Origin: an uncultured Clostridia bacterium | GTDB lineage: Bacteria; Bacillota; Clostridia; Christensenellales; Borkfalkiaceae | Direction: 5' to 3' | DNA length: 64,000 bases | NCBI GenBank assembly: GCA_934796775.1 | Contig: CAKVPH010000006.1 | Span: forward strand, 1 to 64,000 | Part shown: in pieces, positions 10,173 to 17,738 of the stretch | Layout: each line of letters opens with the position of its first letter | How positions within the stretch are numbered: the first letter of the stretch is position 1 | The notes under the pieces: generated by a model | Seen by the model: only the letters and a program-made list of their open reading frames with translations | Databases searched by the model: none | Told to the model about the DNA's origin: nothing | Translations under genes and position numbers: made by a program

Positions 10173-10201
10173 TTTACAAACGTCGTTTTTTGATGTATAA
10201 T
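10173..10201 (+). promoter_or_regulatory. Promoter immediately upstream of maf (predicted leaderless mRNA)
   Basis: TTTACA, a 17-bp spacer, then TATAAT ending at 10201. The maf ATG begins at 10208, so the expected transcription start is at or within a base or two of the start codon. There is no ribosome-binding site. Confidence 0.72.
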
Positions 10202-10207
10202 GATATT

Positions 10208-10765
10208 ATGAAAATTATTTTAGCAAGCAAATCGCCCAGGAGAAAACAGATTTTATCCGAAATAGGCGTAGATTTTGAAATAATCCCCGCGGTTTCGCCC
10301 GAAACGGTTGATTATTCGCTTGAAAAAAGCGAAATTGCCAAGGCGATAGCTTTACATAAAGCACGCGAAATATTTGAAAATCATAAAAACGATTTAGTCA
10401 TAGGAGCAGATACTATCGTAGTTTTTAATAACGAAATTTTGCAAAAACCCGTTGACGATAACGACGAACTTAGAATGCTCGACCTGTTATCCGATAAAAC
10501 TCACACCGTTTATACCGGTTATGCCGTTTTGTGCGAAGATAAAACAATTGCCGGCGCAGAAGCTACAAAAGTTACTTTCAACTGTCTTACCGAAGAGGTT
10601 AAAAAAAGTTACGTTAAAAGCGGACTCGGCTTAGATAAAGCCGGCGGTTACGGTATTCAGGACGGATACGATTTTATAAAGAGTTTTGACGGAAGTTATT
10701 ATAACGTTATGGGTTTTCCTAAGGAAACAATAACTCGCATTTTAAAAGACCTTAAAGTGCTTTAA
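10208..10765 (+). CDS. maf: Maf family nucleoside triphosphate pyrophosphatase
   Basis: 185 residues, normal for the family. The N-terminus IILASKSPRRKQIL is the classic Maf signature, followed by GADTIVV (catalytic Asp), KP, HTVYTG and GLDKAGGYGIQ. Maf enzymes hydrolyse non-canonical or modified nucleotides such as dTTP/UTP-type substrates, and are linked to septum control in Bacillus. The frame is open back to 10049, but the upstream residues do not match the family and would run through the preceding terminator. ATG 10208 starts exactly at the conserved motif, seven bases after a good -10 box, which implies a leaderless transcript. Next gene is the MreB homologue, a common pairing for cell-shape genes. 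Confidence 0.93.
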   Translation: MKIILASKSPRRKQILSEIGVDFEIIPAVSPETVDYSLEKSEIAKAIALHKAREIFENHKNDLVIGADTIVVFNNEILQKPVDDNDELRMLDLLSDKTHTVYTGYAVLCEDKTIAGAEATKVTFNCLTEEVKKSYVKSGLGLDKAGGYGIQDGYDFIKSFDGSYYNVMGFPKETITRILKDLKVL

Positions 10766-10793
10766 GCTTTATAAAAATAAGCACGTTTTATAC

Positions 10794-10842
10794 AAAAAGT
10801 GGGGCTATAACGCCGTTATCGGCATATTTATAGCTTAATCCC
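10794..10842 (+). repeat. Dispersed repeat copy and hairpin before the mreB-like gene
   Basis: AAAAAGTGGGGCTATAACG is followed by GCCG TTAT CGGC. The outer arms GGGCTATAA and TTATAGCTT also pair, making a two-tier hairpin. It ends just upstream of the Shine-Dalgarno site AAGGAGA of the next gene. It belongs to the window-wide repeat family, closest to the copy at 14790-14820. No T-run follows, so it is not an obvious terminator. Confidence 0.7.
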
Positions 10843-10856
10843 AAGGAGAAAATTAT

Positions 10857-11864
10857 ATGAAATTGCCTGCATTATCCATAGACATGGGTTCTTCTAATAC
10901 CCGAATATATCAGCTCGGAACGGGGGTAGTACTGTCCGAATCGAGCGTTATTGCTATAAATGAAACGGGAAAGTTTTCGATAAAATGCGTGGGAACGGAA
11001 GCTAAAAAAATGATAGGCAAAACGGTTGACGGAACGGTTGTTTGTTCTCCGATTTTTGAAGGACAGATTTCCGACGAACGCGGTGCCGAACTCATGCTTA
11101 ATAATTTTTTAAACAAGGTTACACTCAAATTTTTAGGCAAACGTCCGTCCGTGTTGTTTTCGGTTCCGTGCGGCGCGGAAAACGGCGCGATTAAAAAATT
11201 TGAAAAAGTGCTTAACGAATGCGGCGTTTATAATATTTATTTTGTAGAATCGCCCGTTCTTACCGCACTCGGGTTAGGCGTACCGCTTACCGAATCAAAT
11301 CCGTGTTTTGTAATAGATATAGGCGGGGGCAGTACCAAGCTTGCGGCTGTTTCGCTCGGCGGAGTTATTTCGGGAATAAGCGTGAACATAGGCGGAAAGA
11401 GTATAGACAGAATGCTTATGGACTACGTTGAAGACGAATTCGGCTTAAAAATAGGCATGCTCACAGCCGAACGGTTAAAAATTCAGATAGGCAGCCTGCT
11501 TGAAAACGACGGTACCGAAACCGTGGTAAACGGGCGCGACTGTTTAAGCGGCAAGCCGCGCGCGGTAGCTATTAAATCGTGCGAAATTTTGCCGCCTATA
11601 AAGGGTTTTTTTGATAAAATTTTTCAGCTTGCGGGTATGGTTATGGCAAAACTTCCGGCCGAAATTTCAGCCGACATAAGAAGATCCGGCGTATATTTTG
11701 CGGGCGGCACGTCCAAATTTATCGGACTTGACGATTATTTCAGGTTTAATATGGGAATTCGCGCAAACGTGGGCGACGATCCCGCTTTAGCTACTATCTC
11801 GGGCGCCGGCAGGGTTGCGGGCGACGCAAAACTTTTGTCCCGTCTTAACTTAAACAGAAGATAA
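10857..11864 (+). CDS. MreB/Mbl family actin-like rod-shape protein
   Basis: 335 residues, the usual MreB length. Actin-fold ATPase motifs are in order: phosphate-1 IDMGSSNTRIY (8-18), phosphate-2 VIDIGGGSTKLAAVS (about 154-168), and the adenosine motif near YFAGGTSKFIGLDDYF (about 279-294). MreB filaments position the peptidoglycan elongation machinery under the membrane. The phosphate-1 loop (SSNTR) and adenosine loop (AGGTS rather than TGGGA) deviate from the usual form, so this may be a divergent paralogue (Mbl/MreBH-like). Start ATG has AAGGAGA eight bases upstream. Following Maf fits the rod-shape neighbourhood, although MreC and MreD are absent. Confidence 0.85.
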   Translation: MKLPALSIDMGSSNTRIYQLGTGVVLSESSVIAINETGKFSIKCVGTEAKKMIGKTVDGTVVCSPIFEGQISDERGAELMLNNFLNKVTLKFLGKRPSVLFSVPCGAENGAIKKFEKVLNECGVYNIYFVESPVLTALGLGVPLTESNPCFVIDIGGGSTKLAAVSLGGVISGISVNIGGKSIDRMLMDYVEDEFGLKIGMLTAERLKIQIGSLLENDGTETVVNGRDCLSGKPRAVAIKSCEILPPIKGFFDKIFQLAGMVMAKLPAEISADIRRSGVYFAGGTSKFIGLDDYFRFNMGIRANVGDDPALATISGAGRVAGDAKLLSRLNLNRR

Positions 11865-11904
11865 AACGTAAAAAACTATTTTTTAAAAAACGGCTTTAAA
11901 ACAT

Positions 11905-11934
11905 TTGACAGATTTTTTGTCTGTGTGGTAATCT
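11905..11934 (+). promoter_or_regulatory. Promoter of the methionine transporter operon
   Basis: TTGACA, an 18-bp spacer, then TAATCT. Predicted start is near 11941. The leader RNA to the metQ start is about 435 nt and contains the Met-rich reading frame and a terminator. No SAM riboswitch (S-box) or T-box sequence was recognised in it. Confidence 0.75.
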
Positions 11935-11993
11935 AAAAACAAATAAAGGTCGCAAATGCCGCCTTTAACGTAATTTAATTTAAGGAATAAACT

Positions 11994-12095
11994 ATGAACA
12001 ACTATTCGGTCAACAAAATGATAGCAATGTCTATGAACATGCGCGGCATGCTCATGCTTTGTCATACTTTTTTTGTCAGACCGATTTTTTCCTAA
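11994..12095 (+). CDS. Methionine-rich leader peptide of the met transporter operon
   Basis: 33 codons (ATG to TAA) with AAGGA seven bases upstream of the ATG. Seven of the 33 residues are Met (positions 1, 9, 12, 14, 16, 19, 21), six of them within 13 consecutive residues, a density not expected by chance. It sits between the operon promoter and a terminator, and the downstream genes encode a methionine ABC transporter. The end of the frame (12081-12092) can pair with the 5' arm of that terminator. The layout matches amino-acid leader peptides such as TrpL, HisL and LeuL: a ribosome stalled on Met codons would leave 12081-12092 free to form an antiterminator. This function is inferred; the frame and pairings are seen directly. 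Confidence 0.78.
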   Translation: MNNYSVNKMIAMSMNMRGMLMLCHTFFVRPIFS

Positions 12096-12155
12096 ATAGT
12101 TCTTTAAACCGATAGTTAATCGGAATATATAAGAAAATAGCAGGAAGTCAATCGG
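12081..12155 (+). promoter_or_regulatory. Alternative (antiterminator) pairing in the met leader RNA
   Basis: CCGATT (12081-12086) can pair with AATCGG (12150-12155), and TTCCT (12089-12093) with AGGAA (12142-12146). Together that is 11 bp around a small internal loop. This uses the terminator's 5' arm and so excludes the terminator. A competing local hairpin, CCGAT/ATCGG (12109-12113 with 12119-12123), lies between. When a ribosome occupies the leader stop codon it covers 12081-12092, which would favour termination. Confidence 0.6.
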
Positions 12156-12171
12156 CTTCCTGTTTTTTTTT
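12141..12171 (+). terminator. Attenuator terminator of the met operon
   Basis: CAGGAAG (12141-12147) pairs with CTTCCTG (12156-12162) and is followed by nine T. It lies 46 bp past the leader-peptide stop and 206 bp before metQ, so it can only act on the operon's own leader transcript. Bases 12172-12376 downstream hold no further clear element beyond the CGCCGTACGGCG palindrome at 12295-12306. Confidence 0.85.
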
Positions 12172-12376
12172 GCGTTTTTTGGTTTAAAAGAAAACTGAAA
12201 TATTTATTAGGAGAAAATCAGAATGTTAGTTTATAGAAAATTTAAAATCAATTACAACCTGCTTGTTTTTAAGGTTTTATTAAAAGAGCGAATGCGCCGT
12301 ACGGCGTGTGTTCGTTTGATTAGCGCGGTAAAAGCGGCGCAAAAAAATAATAAACAAAATAAAAAGGAGCAGAAAA

Positions 12377-13225
12377 ATGAAAAAACTAATAAATTATTTA
12401 CTTATAATATGTGTAACCTTATGCTTGCCTTTTGGCTTTGCCTCGTGCAAAAAGCAGCTTGTTATAGCCATTCCTAACGATACCACAAACGAATCCCGCG
12501 CGCTTTTGCTTTTGCAGGAGCACGGAATAATTACCTTAAAAGACGGTACCGACGTGAACGCAACCGTGCGCGATATAATCGATAATCCATATGATATAAA
12601 ATTTGAAGAAATCGAAGCCGCGCTTTTACCTGCCGCTCTTAACGACGTTGATTTTGCCGTTATAAATTCAAACTACGCAATAGCAAAAGGACTTAATCCC
12701 GTAAAGGACGCTTTTTTTAGCGAAAACGATTCTTCGCCGTATTCAAACGTAGTGGCTGTTAAAGCCGAAAATAAAGATAACGCGCTTATAGCCGCACTTA
12801 TTGCAGCTCTTTCATCTTCGCGCGTAGCAGATTTTATAGCAAAAAAATACAACGGTGCAGTTATTTCGGTCGTGCAAAGTTTTACCGACGGTTACGATAA
12901 AAACGTTGATTACCCGTCTTTAAGCGGAAGAACGCTTTCGGTTGCGGCGTCGCCTACGCCTCATGCTGAAATACTGAAAATTGCAAAAGAAATTTTAGCC
13001 GAAAAAGACATTACGCTTAAAATTATAGAGTTTACAGATTATGTTCAGCCTAACGTAGTAGTTGCAAGCGGCGAAGTAGACGCAAACTATTTTCAGCATT
13101 TGCCGTTTTTAAAAGATTTTAACCAAAAAAACGATGCAAATCTTGTATCTGTCGGTGCAATTCACGTTGAGCCTTTAGGACTTTACGGCGGAAAGCAAAA
13201 ATCGCTTGCGGTTTTCGGCTTGTAA
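12377..13225 (+). CDS. metQ: Methionine-binding lipoprotein MetQ/NlpA family, circularly permuted
   Basis: 282 residues. The signal peptide ends in the lipobox FASC (Cys24), so it is a membrane-anchored solute receptor. Every hallmark of the NlpA/MetQ family is present but in swapped order. Residues 28-165 carry IAIPNDTTNESRALLLLQ, DVDFAVINSNYAI and FIAKKYNGAVI, which normally form the C-terminal half. Residues 186-276 carry SPTPHAEIL, FTDYVQPN, GEVDANYFQHLPFL and VSVGAIHVEPLGLY, which normally follow the signal peptide. The old C- and N-termini are joined by a new linker (about 166-185), and the protein now ends at the usual hinge (KQKSL). The break falls between the two lobes, so the fold could be retained. 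Ligand-contact motifs (Arg in NESRAL, Asn in NSNY, NYFQH) are all kept. ATG follows AAGGAGC; metN and metI lie downstream. Confidence 0.92.
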   Translation: MKKLINYLLIICVTLCLPFGFASCKKQLVIAIPNDTTNESRALLLLQEHGIITLKDGTDVNATVRDIIDNPYDIKFEEIEAALLPAALNDVDFAVINSNYAIAKGLNPVKDAFFSENDSSPYSNVVAVKAENKDNALIAALIAALSSSRVADFIAKKYNGAVISVVQSFTDGYDKNVDYPSLSGRTLSVAASPTPHAEILKIAKEILAEKDITLKIIEFTDYVQPNVVVASGEVDANYFQHLPFLKDFNQKNDANLVSVGAIHVEPLGLYGGKQKSLAVFGL

Positions 13226-13254
13226 TTTGTCGTAAAAAAGGCGGGTGTTTTACT

Positions 13255-14007
13255 ATGATAGAAATTAAAAACGTAACTAAAATATATAAAACTCAAAAAA
13301 ACGAGATATGCGCGCTTGACGGCGTTTCGCTAAGCGTTGAGCGCGGAGATATTTTTGGAATAGCAGGCGAGAGCGGCGCGGGAAAAAGTACGCTTTTATC
13401 GCTTATAAATTTAAGCGAACGCCCAAGCGACGGCGAAATTATAATAGACGGAAAGGACTCGGCGCAGCTCGGCGAAAAAGAACTTGTTATTTTAAGGCGT
13501 AAAATTGCTACTGTTTTTCAGGATTACAATCTTTTATATCAAAAAAATTGCATACAAAACGTTTGCTTACCGCTAAAAATTGCGGGCGAAAATAAAAAAG
13601 CCGCGTTTTCGCGCGGGCTTGAACTTTTAAATTCGGTGGGGCTAAAAGAAAAAGCGTTATGTTATCCCTCCGAGCTCTCGGGTGGACAGCGTCAGCGCGT
13701 GGCGATTGCCCGCGCCCTTGCCGCAAACCCGCAAATTTTGCTTTGCGATGAGCCTACCGGCGCTTTGGACGTAAAAACCGCGCTTTCGGTTTTGTCGCTT
13801 TTAAGAGAAATAAACGAGCGACTTAAAATTACCGTTATAATAATTTCGCACAGTCTTGGCGCAATCAGAAAAATCTGCAATAAAACGGCGTATTTAAGCG
13901 GCGGAAAAATAGTTGAGTCTGGCAATACCGACAAGCTCTTTGCAAACCCCAAAAACGAGCTGTTCATCGAAAACCTTTCATGTGAACGGCAACTTAACGC
14001 CGATTAA
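13255..14007 (+). CDS. metN: Methionine ABC transporter ATP-binding protein, lacking the NIL domain
   Basis: 250 residues. Walker A GESGAGKST (38-46), Q-loop Gln89, signature LSGGQ (141-145), Walker B ILLCDE (161-166) and switch His199 are all intact, so it should be an active ATPase energising methionine uptake through MetI. Standard MetN proteins are about 340 residues and carry a C-terminal NIL/ACT-like domain that binds methionine and shuts down transport. This one stops right after the nucleotide-binding domain, so that feedback is missing. It lies 29 bp after metQ and 21 bp before metI in one operon. Confidence 0.9.
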   Translation: MIEIKNVTKIYKTQKNEICALDGVSLSVERGDIFGIAGESGAGKSTLLSLINLSERPSDGEIIIDGKDSAQLGEKELVILRRKIATVFQDYNLLYQKNCIQNVCLPLKIAGENKKAAFSRGLELLNSVGLKEKALCYPSELSGGQRQRVAIARALAANPQILLCDEPTGALDVKTALSVLSLLREINERLKITVIIISHSLGAIRKICNKTAYLSGGKIVESGNTDKLFANPKNELFIENLSCERQLNAD

Positions 14008-14028
14008 GCATAAGTTGGGGTGGTAAAA

Positions 14029-14772
14029 ATGCATAATATAATTCATTTAAACAACTTAGCCGTGAGTTTAAATAACCTTGTAGCGGCATTACCTGCTGAG
14101 CTTAACGAAGCTTTATCTATCGTTCGCGAAGAATTTCCGATCGCTTTTTTCGAAACGGTTTATTCTACCTTTTTAGCGGTGTTTTTTTCTTATTTAATAG
14201 GTTTGCCGCTCGGCGTTTTGCTTGTAACGGGAGCAAAAAACGGGATAAAACCGCTTCCTAAAGCTGTTTTATCCGTTCTGGAATTTATAATAAACGTTTT
14301 AAGATCTGTTCCGTTTTTAATACTCGTAGTGGCGGTTTTTCCGCTTACAAGGCTTATTGCGGGAACTATAGTCGGAACGCCCGCATCTATAGTGCCTTTG
14401 GTTGTGGCAGGCTTTCCGTTTGTTGCAAGGCTTACCGAAAACAGTTTGAAAAGAATAAACCAAAATACGGTAAAAGCGGTAAAAAGTATGGGCGCAACGT
14501 ATTTTCAGATAGTGTTTTACGTAATGCTGCCCGAAAGTTTACCTTCTATTATATCCGACGTTACAACTGCAACCGCAACCATGCTCGGCTATACCGCAAT
14601 GAGCGGTATGCTCGGCGGCGGGGGCTTAGGTAAAATCGCCATAAATTACGGGTACTACAGATATAAATATCTCGTGATGATTCTGGCTGTAATTCTGCTT
14701 GTCCTTCTCGTTCAGGTAATTCAGTTTGCAGGCAAAAAAATTTCGGAAAAAGCGGATAAACGAAAAGCGTAA
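14029..14772 (+). CDS. metI: Methionine ABC transporter permease
   Basis: 247 residues from ATG 14029. An in-frame GTG at 14020 is also possible, but the GGGG/GGTGG site at 14017-14022 suits the ATG better. Five membrane segments follow an N-terminal extension of about 40 residues that is longer than usual (family about 220). The coupling loop contains FPFVARLTENSLKRI and AVKSMGATYFQIVFYVMLPESLPSI, the EAA-type motif of MetI/BPD permeases. The conserved GAMSG-like segment is TAMSGMLGGGGLGKIAINYGYYRY. It forms the membrane channel for the MetQ/MetN pair. Confidence 0.93.
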   Translation: MHNIIHLNNLAVSLNNLVAALPAELNEALSIVREEFPIAFFETVYSTFLAVFFSYLIGLPLGVLLVTGAKNGIKPLPKAVLSVLEFIINVLRSVPFLILVVAVFPLTRLIAGTIVGTPASIVPLVVAGFPFVARLTENSLKRINQNTVKAVKSMGATYFQIVFYVMLPESLPSIISDVTTATATMLGYTAMSGMLGGGGLGKIAINYGYYRYKYLVMILAVILLVLLVQVIQFAGKKISEKADKRKA

Positions 14773-14796
14773 ATAAAAGTATAAAAATCAAAATAA

Positions 14797-14835
14797 GGGG
14801 CTATAGTGCCGTTATCGGACTATTTGTCCCTCTTT
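14797..14835 (+). terminator. Terminator after metI, dispersed repeat copy
   Basis: Nested pairing: GGG with CCC (14828-14830), ATAGT (14803-14807) with ACTAT (14819-14823), and CCG TTAT CGG at the tip, then TCTTTTT. The segment 14790-14820 is a copy of the dispersed repeat, closest to the one before the mreB-like gene. Confidence 0.65.
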
Positions 14836-14853
14836 TTAAAGTAGTAAATTTAT

Positions 14854-15219
14854 TTAGTCGTCGCTTTTTATTTTGCTTGACAGCATATTGTGTCGGTTTA
14901 TAAAACGCACCATGTCGTGCGTGGTAGTCTGTTTTTTTTCGCCCGCCAGATTTTTTCCGTTGTTTAAATATATCGTGCTTTTATTTGGCGGAAGCGCGCG
15001 CGGCGAAGTTATCTGCTTTTTATCAATATAAGCGTAAGAAAGCGGATTGTAGCTTCGCATAAAGCTTTCGGTTTCGCCCGCATTGTTTTTTTGCGACTGT
15101 TCTGCCGCCTGATTTGCCGGGGCGTCTTTGGCGTTTTGGGCGTCCGAGGTGTTTTTTGGCTGCGCGGATGCGTTTTCGGTAAGTTTTGAAATAAAATCAA
15201 GAATACTCGTTTTTTCCAT
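14854..15219 (-). CDS. Hypothetical hydrophilic protein
   Basis: 121 residues from the ATG at 15219, chosen because AAGGAG lies about ten bases upstream; the frame is open further but without a better site. The N-terminus KTSILDFISKLTENA may be a short amphipathic helix. Residues about 20-60 are low-complexity (Ala, Gln, Asn, Lys), and the C-terminal half (YAYIDKKQITSPRALPPNK, HDMVRFINRHNMLSSKIK) is more ordered. No signal peptide or membrane segment. Not recognised. It stands alone on the minus strand, converging with metI. Confidence 0.6.
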   Translation of the reverse strand: MEKTSILDFISKLTENASAQPKNTSDAQNAKDAPANQAAEQSQKNNAGETESFMRSYNPLSYAYIDKKQITSPRALPPNKSTIYLNNGKNLAGEKKQTTTHDMVRFINRHNMLSSKIKSDD

Positions 15220-15415
15220 TTTGCGGTATCTCCTTAATTTTTTGCGGCGCATTTTTGTTTATCCGCAAAAATCGATGCATCTTTTCCGTATAATATATTC
15301 GTTATGTATTTTGATTTATGCATTTTAAGGCATTTACCAAAAAAGTATTATTAAAATTATGTAAATAAAAGCAGAATAATTTTTGTAAATTTTTGATATA
15401 TTTTGCTATAAATAA

Positions 15416-15444
15416 TTGCTTAATTTATTAAATTAGTATATAAT
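15416..15444 (+). promoter_or_regulatory. Promoter of the 15555 lipoprotein gene
   Basis: TTGCTT, a 17-bp spacer, then TATAAT. Predicted start is near 15451, leaving a leader of about 100 nt with a weak ACGC...GCGT hairpin and T-run near 15468-15490. The rest of 15220-15554 is AT-rich with no other element recognised. Confidence 0.75.
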
Positions 15445-15554
15445 GTATGAGTGTATCCCTAAAGGTACGCTTTTAAGGCTGCGTTTTTTTTGCTTAAAAA
15501 GGCACACGCATTGCCGAACGTAATTTTTTCAAAGCACTAAAGGAGTGATAGAAA

Positions 15555-17129
15555 ATGAAAAAGGTTTTAATTTTTGCCGTTGCGCTTATGCTTAGCGTAT
15601 TGTTTGCTTTATCCGCATGCGGCACTTCCACGCTCGATCATAAAAACGGGCTGAGCGATCTCGGTGGCGAAGTTTCGTCTAACGGCGGTTTTGCCGTAGA
15701 AAAAGGCGATTACGTTTATTTTGTAAACGGCATTGCTGCTTCTTCCGACGACAACGAATACGGTAAAGTAGAAACCGGCGCTTTAGTCAGAATAAAAAAA
15801 TCAGATATTGCATCGCCTGATGGAAAGGCGCAGACGGTTATCCCGTCGCTTTTCGTTGCAGGGGACAAGACCTCGGGTGTATATATTTTCGGCGATAAAG
15901 TTTATTTTGCTTCGCCCGTTACAACCAAGAACAAAGAAGGTAAAGTTGAAAATACCAAACTCGATTTCGTTAAAGTAAATCTTGACGGAACGGGCAGAAC
16001 TATAATCAAAACCGTTACCGACAACTCAACCGTTTATCGTTTTGTAGAAAAAGATTCAAAAGTATATCTTATTTTAAAAACCGTAAACGACAAGAGCGAA
16101 TCGGTTATAGCTATTTACGATGCGGACGGAAAAGAAGTTGTTGTTACCGAAAAGATGGACGAATATCTTTTTGACGACGCAACGGCTTCAGGCACTGTTT
16201 ACTACACCAAAAAAGCTCATAACGAAAGTCTTGACGAAGACGAAGATTTTAACGAAATTCACCGTGTAAGCGTTGACGGAAAAGACGAAATCGTTTTTTC
16301 CGGTAACGGAATGATCAAAACCGAAGAAGGCAAAGAAGTTGCAAACGGAATAGGCCTTACCGGTTGTACGTTCACTCTCGTTAAAGATTCTGCAGAATAT
16401 CTTTACGTTAAAGTTGTTTACGTTGATACTTCTATCGTAAACGTAACCCGCTACTATGCCGTTAAAAAAGCAGACCTTAAAGGCGACGACGCAAGCAAAA
16501 ACAACGCGCTTTTAAATAAGGAATCATGCGTAAACGAAGGTTCGGCTTCCGCTTCAACGGTATTTGCCGCAACGTCGTTATATCTTAACAAAAATTGCGT
16601 AGTATATCTTGATTCTTCAAACGGTCTGGTTTTATACGACTGGTCGAAAAAAGATACAGACGACTTTGGTGTAAGTGATTGCCGCGTTCGTCTTTTCTAC
16701 GATAAAGACATGATCGGTTACACCGTTAAATTCTGGGATAACGGATATTTGTATTTAGTTGATTCAAACAATTATTATTACAGAGTAAACGTAGGCGCGC
16801 TTGTTGATTTAACTACCGGTGCCGTTAAAGAAGATGCCGAAGTTAAGCTTGAAAAAGTAAACTACCTTGCAAACGCTTCCACCTGGTATCTGCCCGAAGT
16901 TGTAAGCGTAGACGGAAAAGAATATTTCCTTTCTGTTTACACCTCTTCTCCTTATCAGAATCTTGTTTACGCTACCGAGATTAAAGAACGCACCGATGAA
17001 GAAATCGAAACCATTCGCAAGAGCGAAAAGGACAGCGTTCAGGCTAACCTCGATACCTGCATAAGCGTTATATCTTCTACTTTGAAAGAAACTATTAAAA
17101 AATATATGAAAGATACTTTTAAAGACTGA
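15555..17129 (+). CDS. Lipoprotein, probable beta-propeller (DUF5050-like)
   Basis: 524 residues. Signal peptide with lipobox LSAC (Cys22), start preceded by AGGAG. The mature part has repeated short strands such as DYVYFVNG, DKVYFASP, SKVYLILK, GTVYYTKK and GYLYLVDSNNYYYRV, spaced as in DUF5050-type propellers that report extracytoplasmic values. The C-terminal roughly 45 residues are charged and helical (KERTDEEIETIRKSEKDS). It should sit on the outer face of the membrane. Function unknown. Monocistronic, with its own promoter and a strong terminator. Confidence 0.85.
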   Translation: MKKVLIFAVALMLSVLFALSACGTSTLDHKNGLSDLGGEVSSNGGFAVEKGDYVYFVNGIAASSDDNEYGKVETGALVRIKKSDIASPDGKAQTVIPSLFVAGDKTSGVYIFGDKVYFASPVTTKNKEGKVENTKLDFVKVNLDGTGRTIIKTVTDNSTVYRFVEKDSKVYLILKTVNDKSESVIAIYDADGKEVVVTEKMDEYLFDDATASGTVYYTKKAHNESLDEDEDFNEIHRVSVDGKDEIVFSGNGMIKTEEGKEVANGIGLTGCTFTLVKDSAEYLYVKVVYVDTSIVNVTRYYAVKKADLKGDDASKNNALLNKESCVNEGSASASTVFAATSLYLNKNCVVYLDSSNGLVLYDWSKKDTDDFGVSDCRVRLFYDKDMIGYTVKFWDNGYLYLVDSNNYYYRVNVGALVDLTTGAVKEDAEVKLEKVNYLANASTWYLPEVVSVDGKEYFLSVYTSSPYQNLVYATEIKERTDEEIETIRKSEKDSVQANLDTCISVISSTLKETIKKYMKDTFKD

Positions 17130-17148
17130 TTCACCTATATGACTATTG

Positions 17149-17182
17149 CCGCGGCAAAAAATTTTGCCGCGGTATTTTTTTT
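17149..17182 (+). terminator. Strong Rho-independent terminator
   Basis: CCGCGGCAAAA (17149-17159) and TTTTGCCGCGG (17162-17172) form a perfect 11-bp stem, then TATTTTTTTT. Confidence 0.9.
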
Positions 17183-17738
17183 GCCTTTACGTTTTTAGGG
17201 GAATACGGTTTTATTTTCTCGCGCGCGTGCGCGCGTAACCATTATATATATTATTTCTTTTACGGGCTTATAAAGCGGAGCTATATAAAAAATGATATAT
17301 AAAACGAATTTTTTTGAACTGAAAACGCCGTTTTATTTATATTCAATATTTTGCTTGGTTTTTAAAAAGTAAGCCTATAAGCGCGTAAACGGTACTTTTT
17401 GCAGATTGTAAAATTTTTGTCGTTTTTGTTTTATTTAAAAAAATCACTTTTTAAGTTATGTTTTTATAAGTTTAAAGCTATAAAATAAGAGCTTAAATGT
17501 AATATTTAATTTAAAAAAGCATTAAACGGTTGATTTGAAACTGCCGATAATCGTGCTAATGCCGCACGTTTTGCAAAAATCAAGTGAAAAATTAAAAAAA
17601 AGTAAAAATTTTTTTGAATAACGCTTGCTTAATGATAAAATATATTATATAATAATATTAGTAAGATATAAGCGTAAGTGTTTTTTTAGTATTATTTTAA
17701 GTACACTTGTTTAATTATATCGTTTCGGGAGGTTTATT
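17183..17738. other. Long AT-rich intergenic region
   Basis: Contains a 17-bp alternating purine-pyrimidine GC tract at 17220-17236 (CGCGCGCGTGCGCGCGT), a diverged dispersed repeat copy with perfect AAAAAGTA/TACTTTTT arms at 17364-17401, and the promoter at 17625-17653. No open frame, tRNA or recognised RNA element was seen in the rest. Confidence 0.6.
17625..17653 (+). promoter_or_regulatory. Promoter of the 17739 gene
   Basis: TTGCTT, a 17-bp spacer, then TATAAT. It uses the same -35 sequence and spacing as the promoter at 15416-15444. The leader is about 80 nt and ends in GGGAGG, eight bases before the ATG. Confidence 0.78.

Noticed and set aside
10049..10207. N-terminal extension of maf
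   Set aside because: It runs through the terminator of the previous gene and upstream of the -10 box, and has no similarity to Maf.
11935..12376. SAM riboswitch upstream of metQ
   Set aside because: None of the conserved S-box segments was recognised; the leader is explained by the Met-rich frame and alternating hairpins.
12223..12477. 84-codon frame with AGGAG upstream, in the met leader and overlapping metQ
   Set aside because: It overlaps the metQ signal peptide in another frame and its last third is merely metQ out of frame. Lys/Asn-rich low-complexity composition. A translated leader role cannot be excluded, but evidence is thin.
17219..17238. Alternating GC tract as a possible replication or recombination site
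   Set aside because: A single short CG/TG run may adopt unusual DNA structure, but no accompanying DnaA boxes, dif-like site or other signal was seen.
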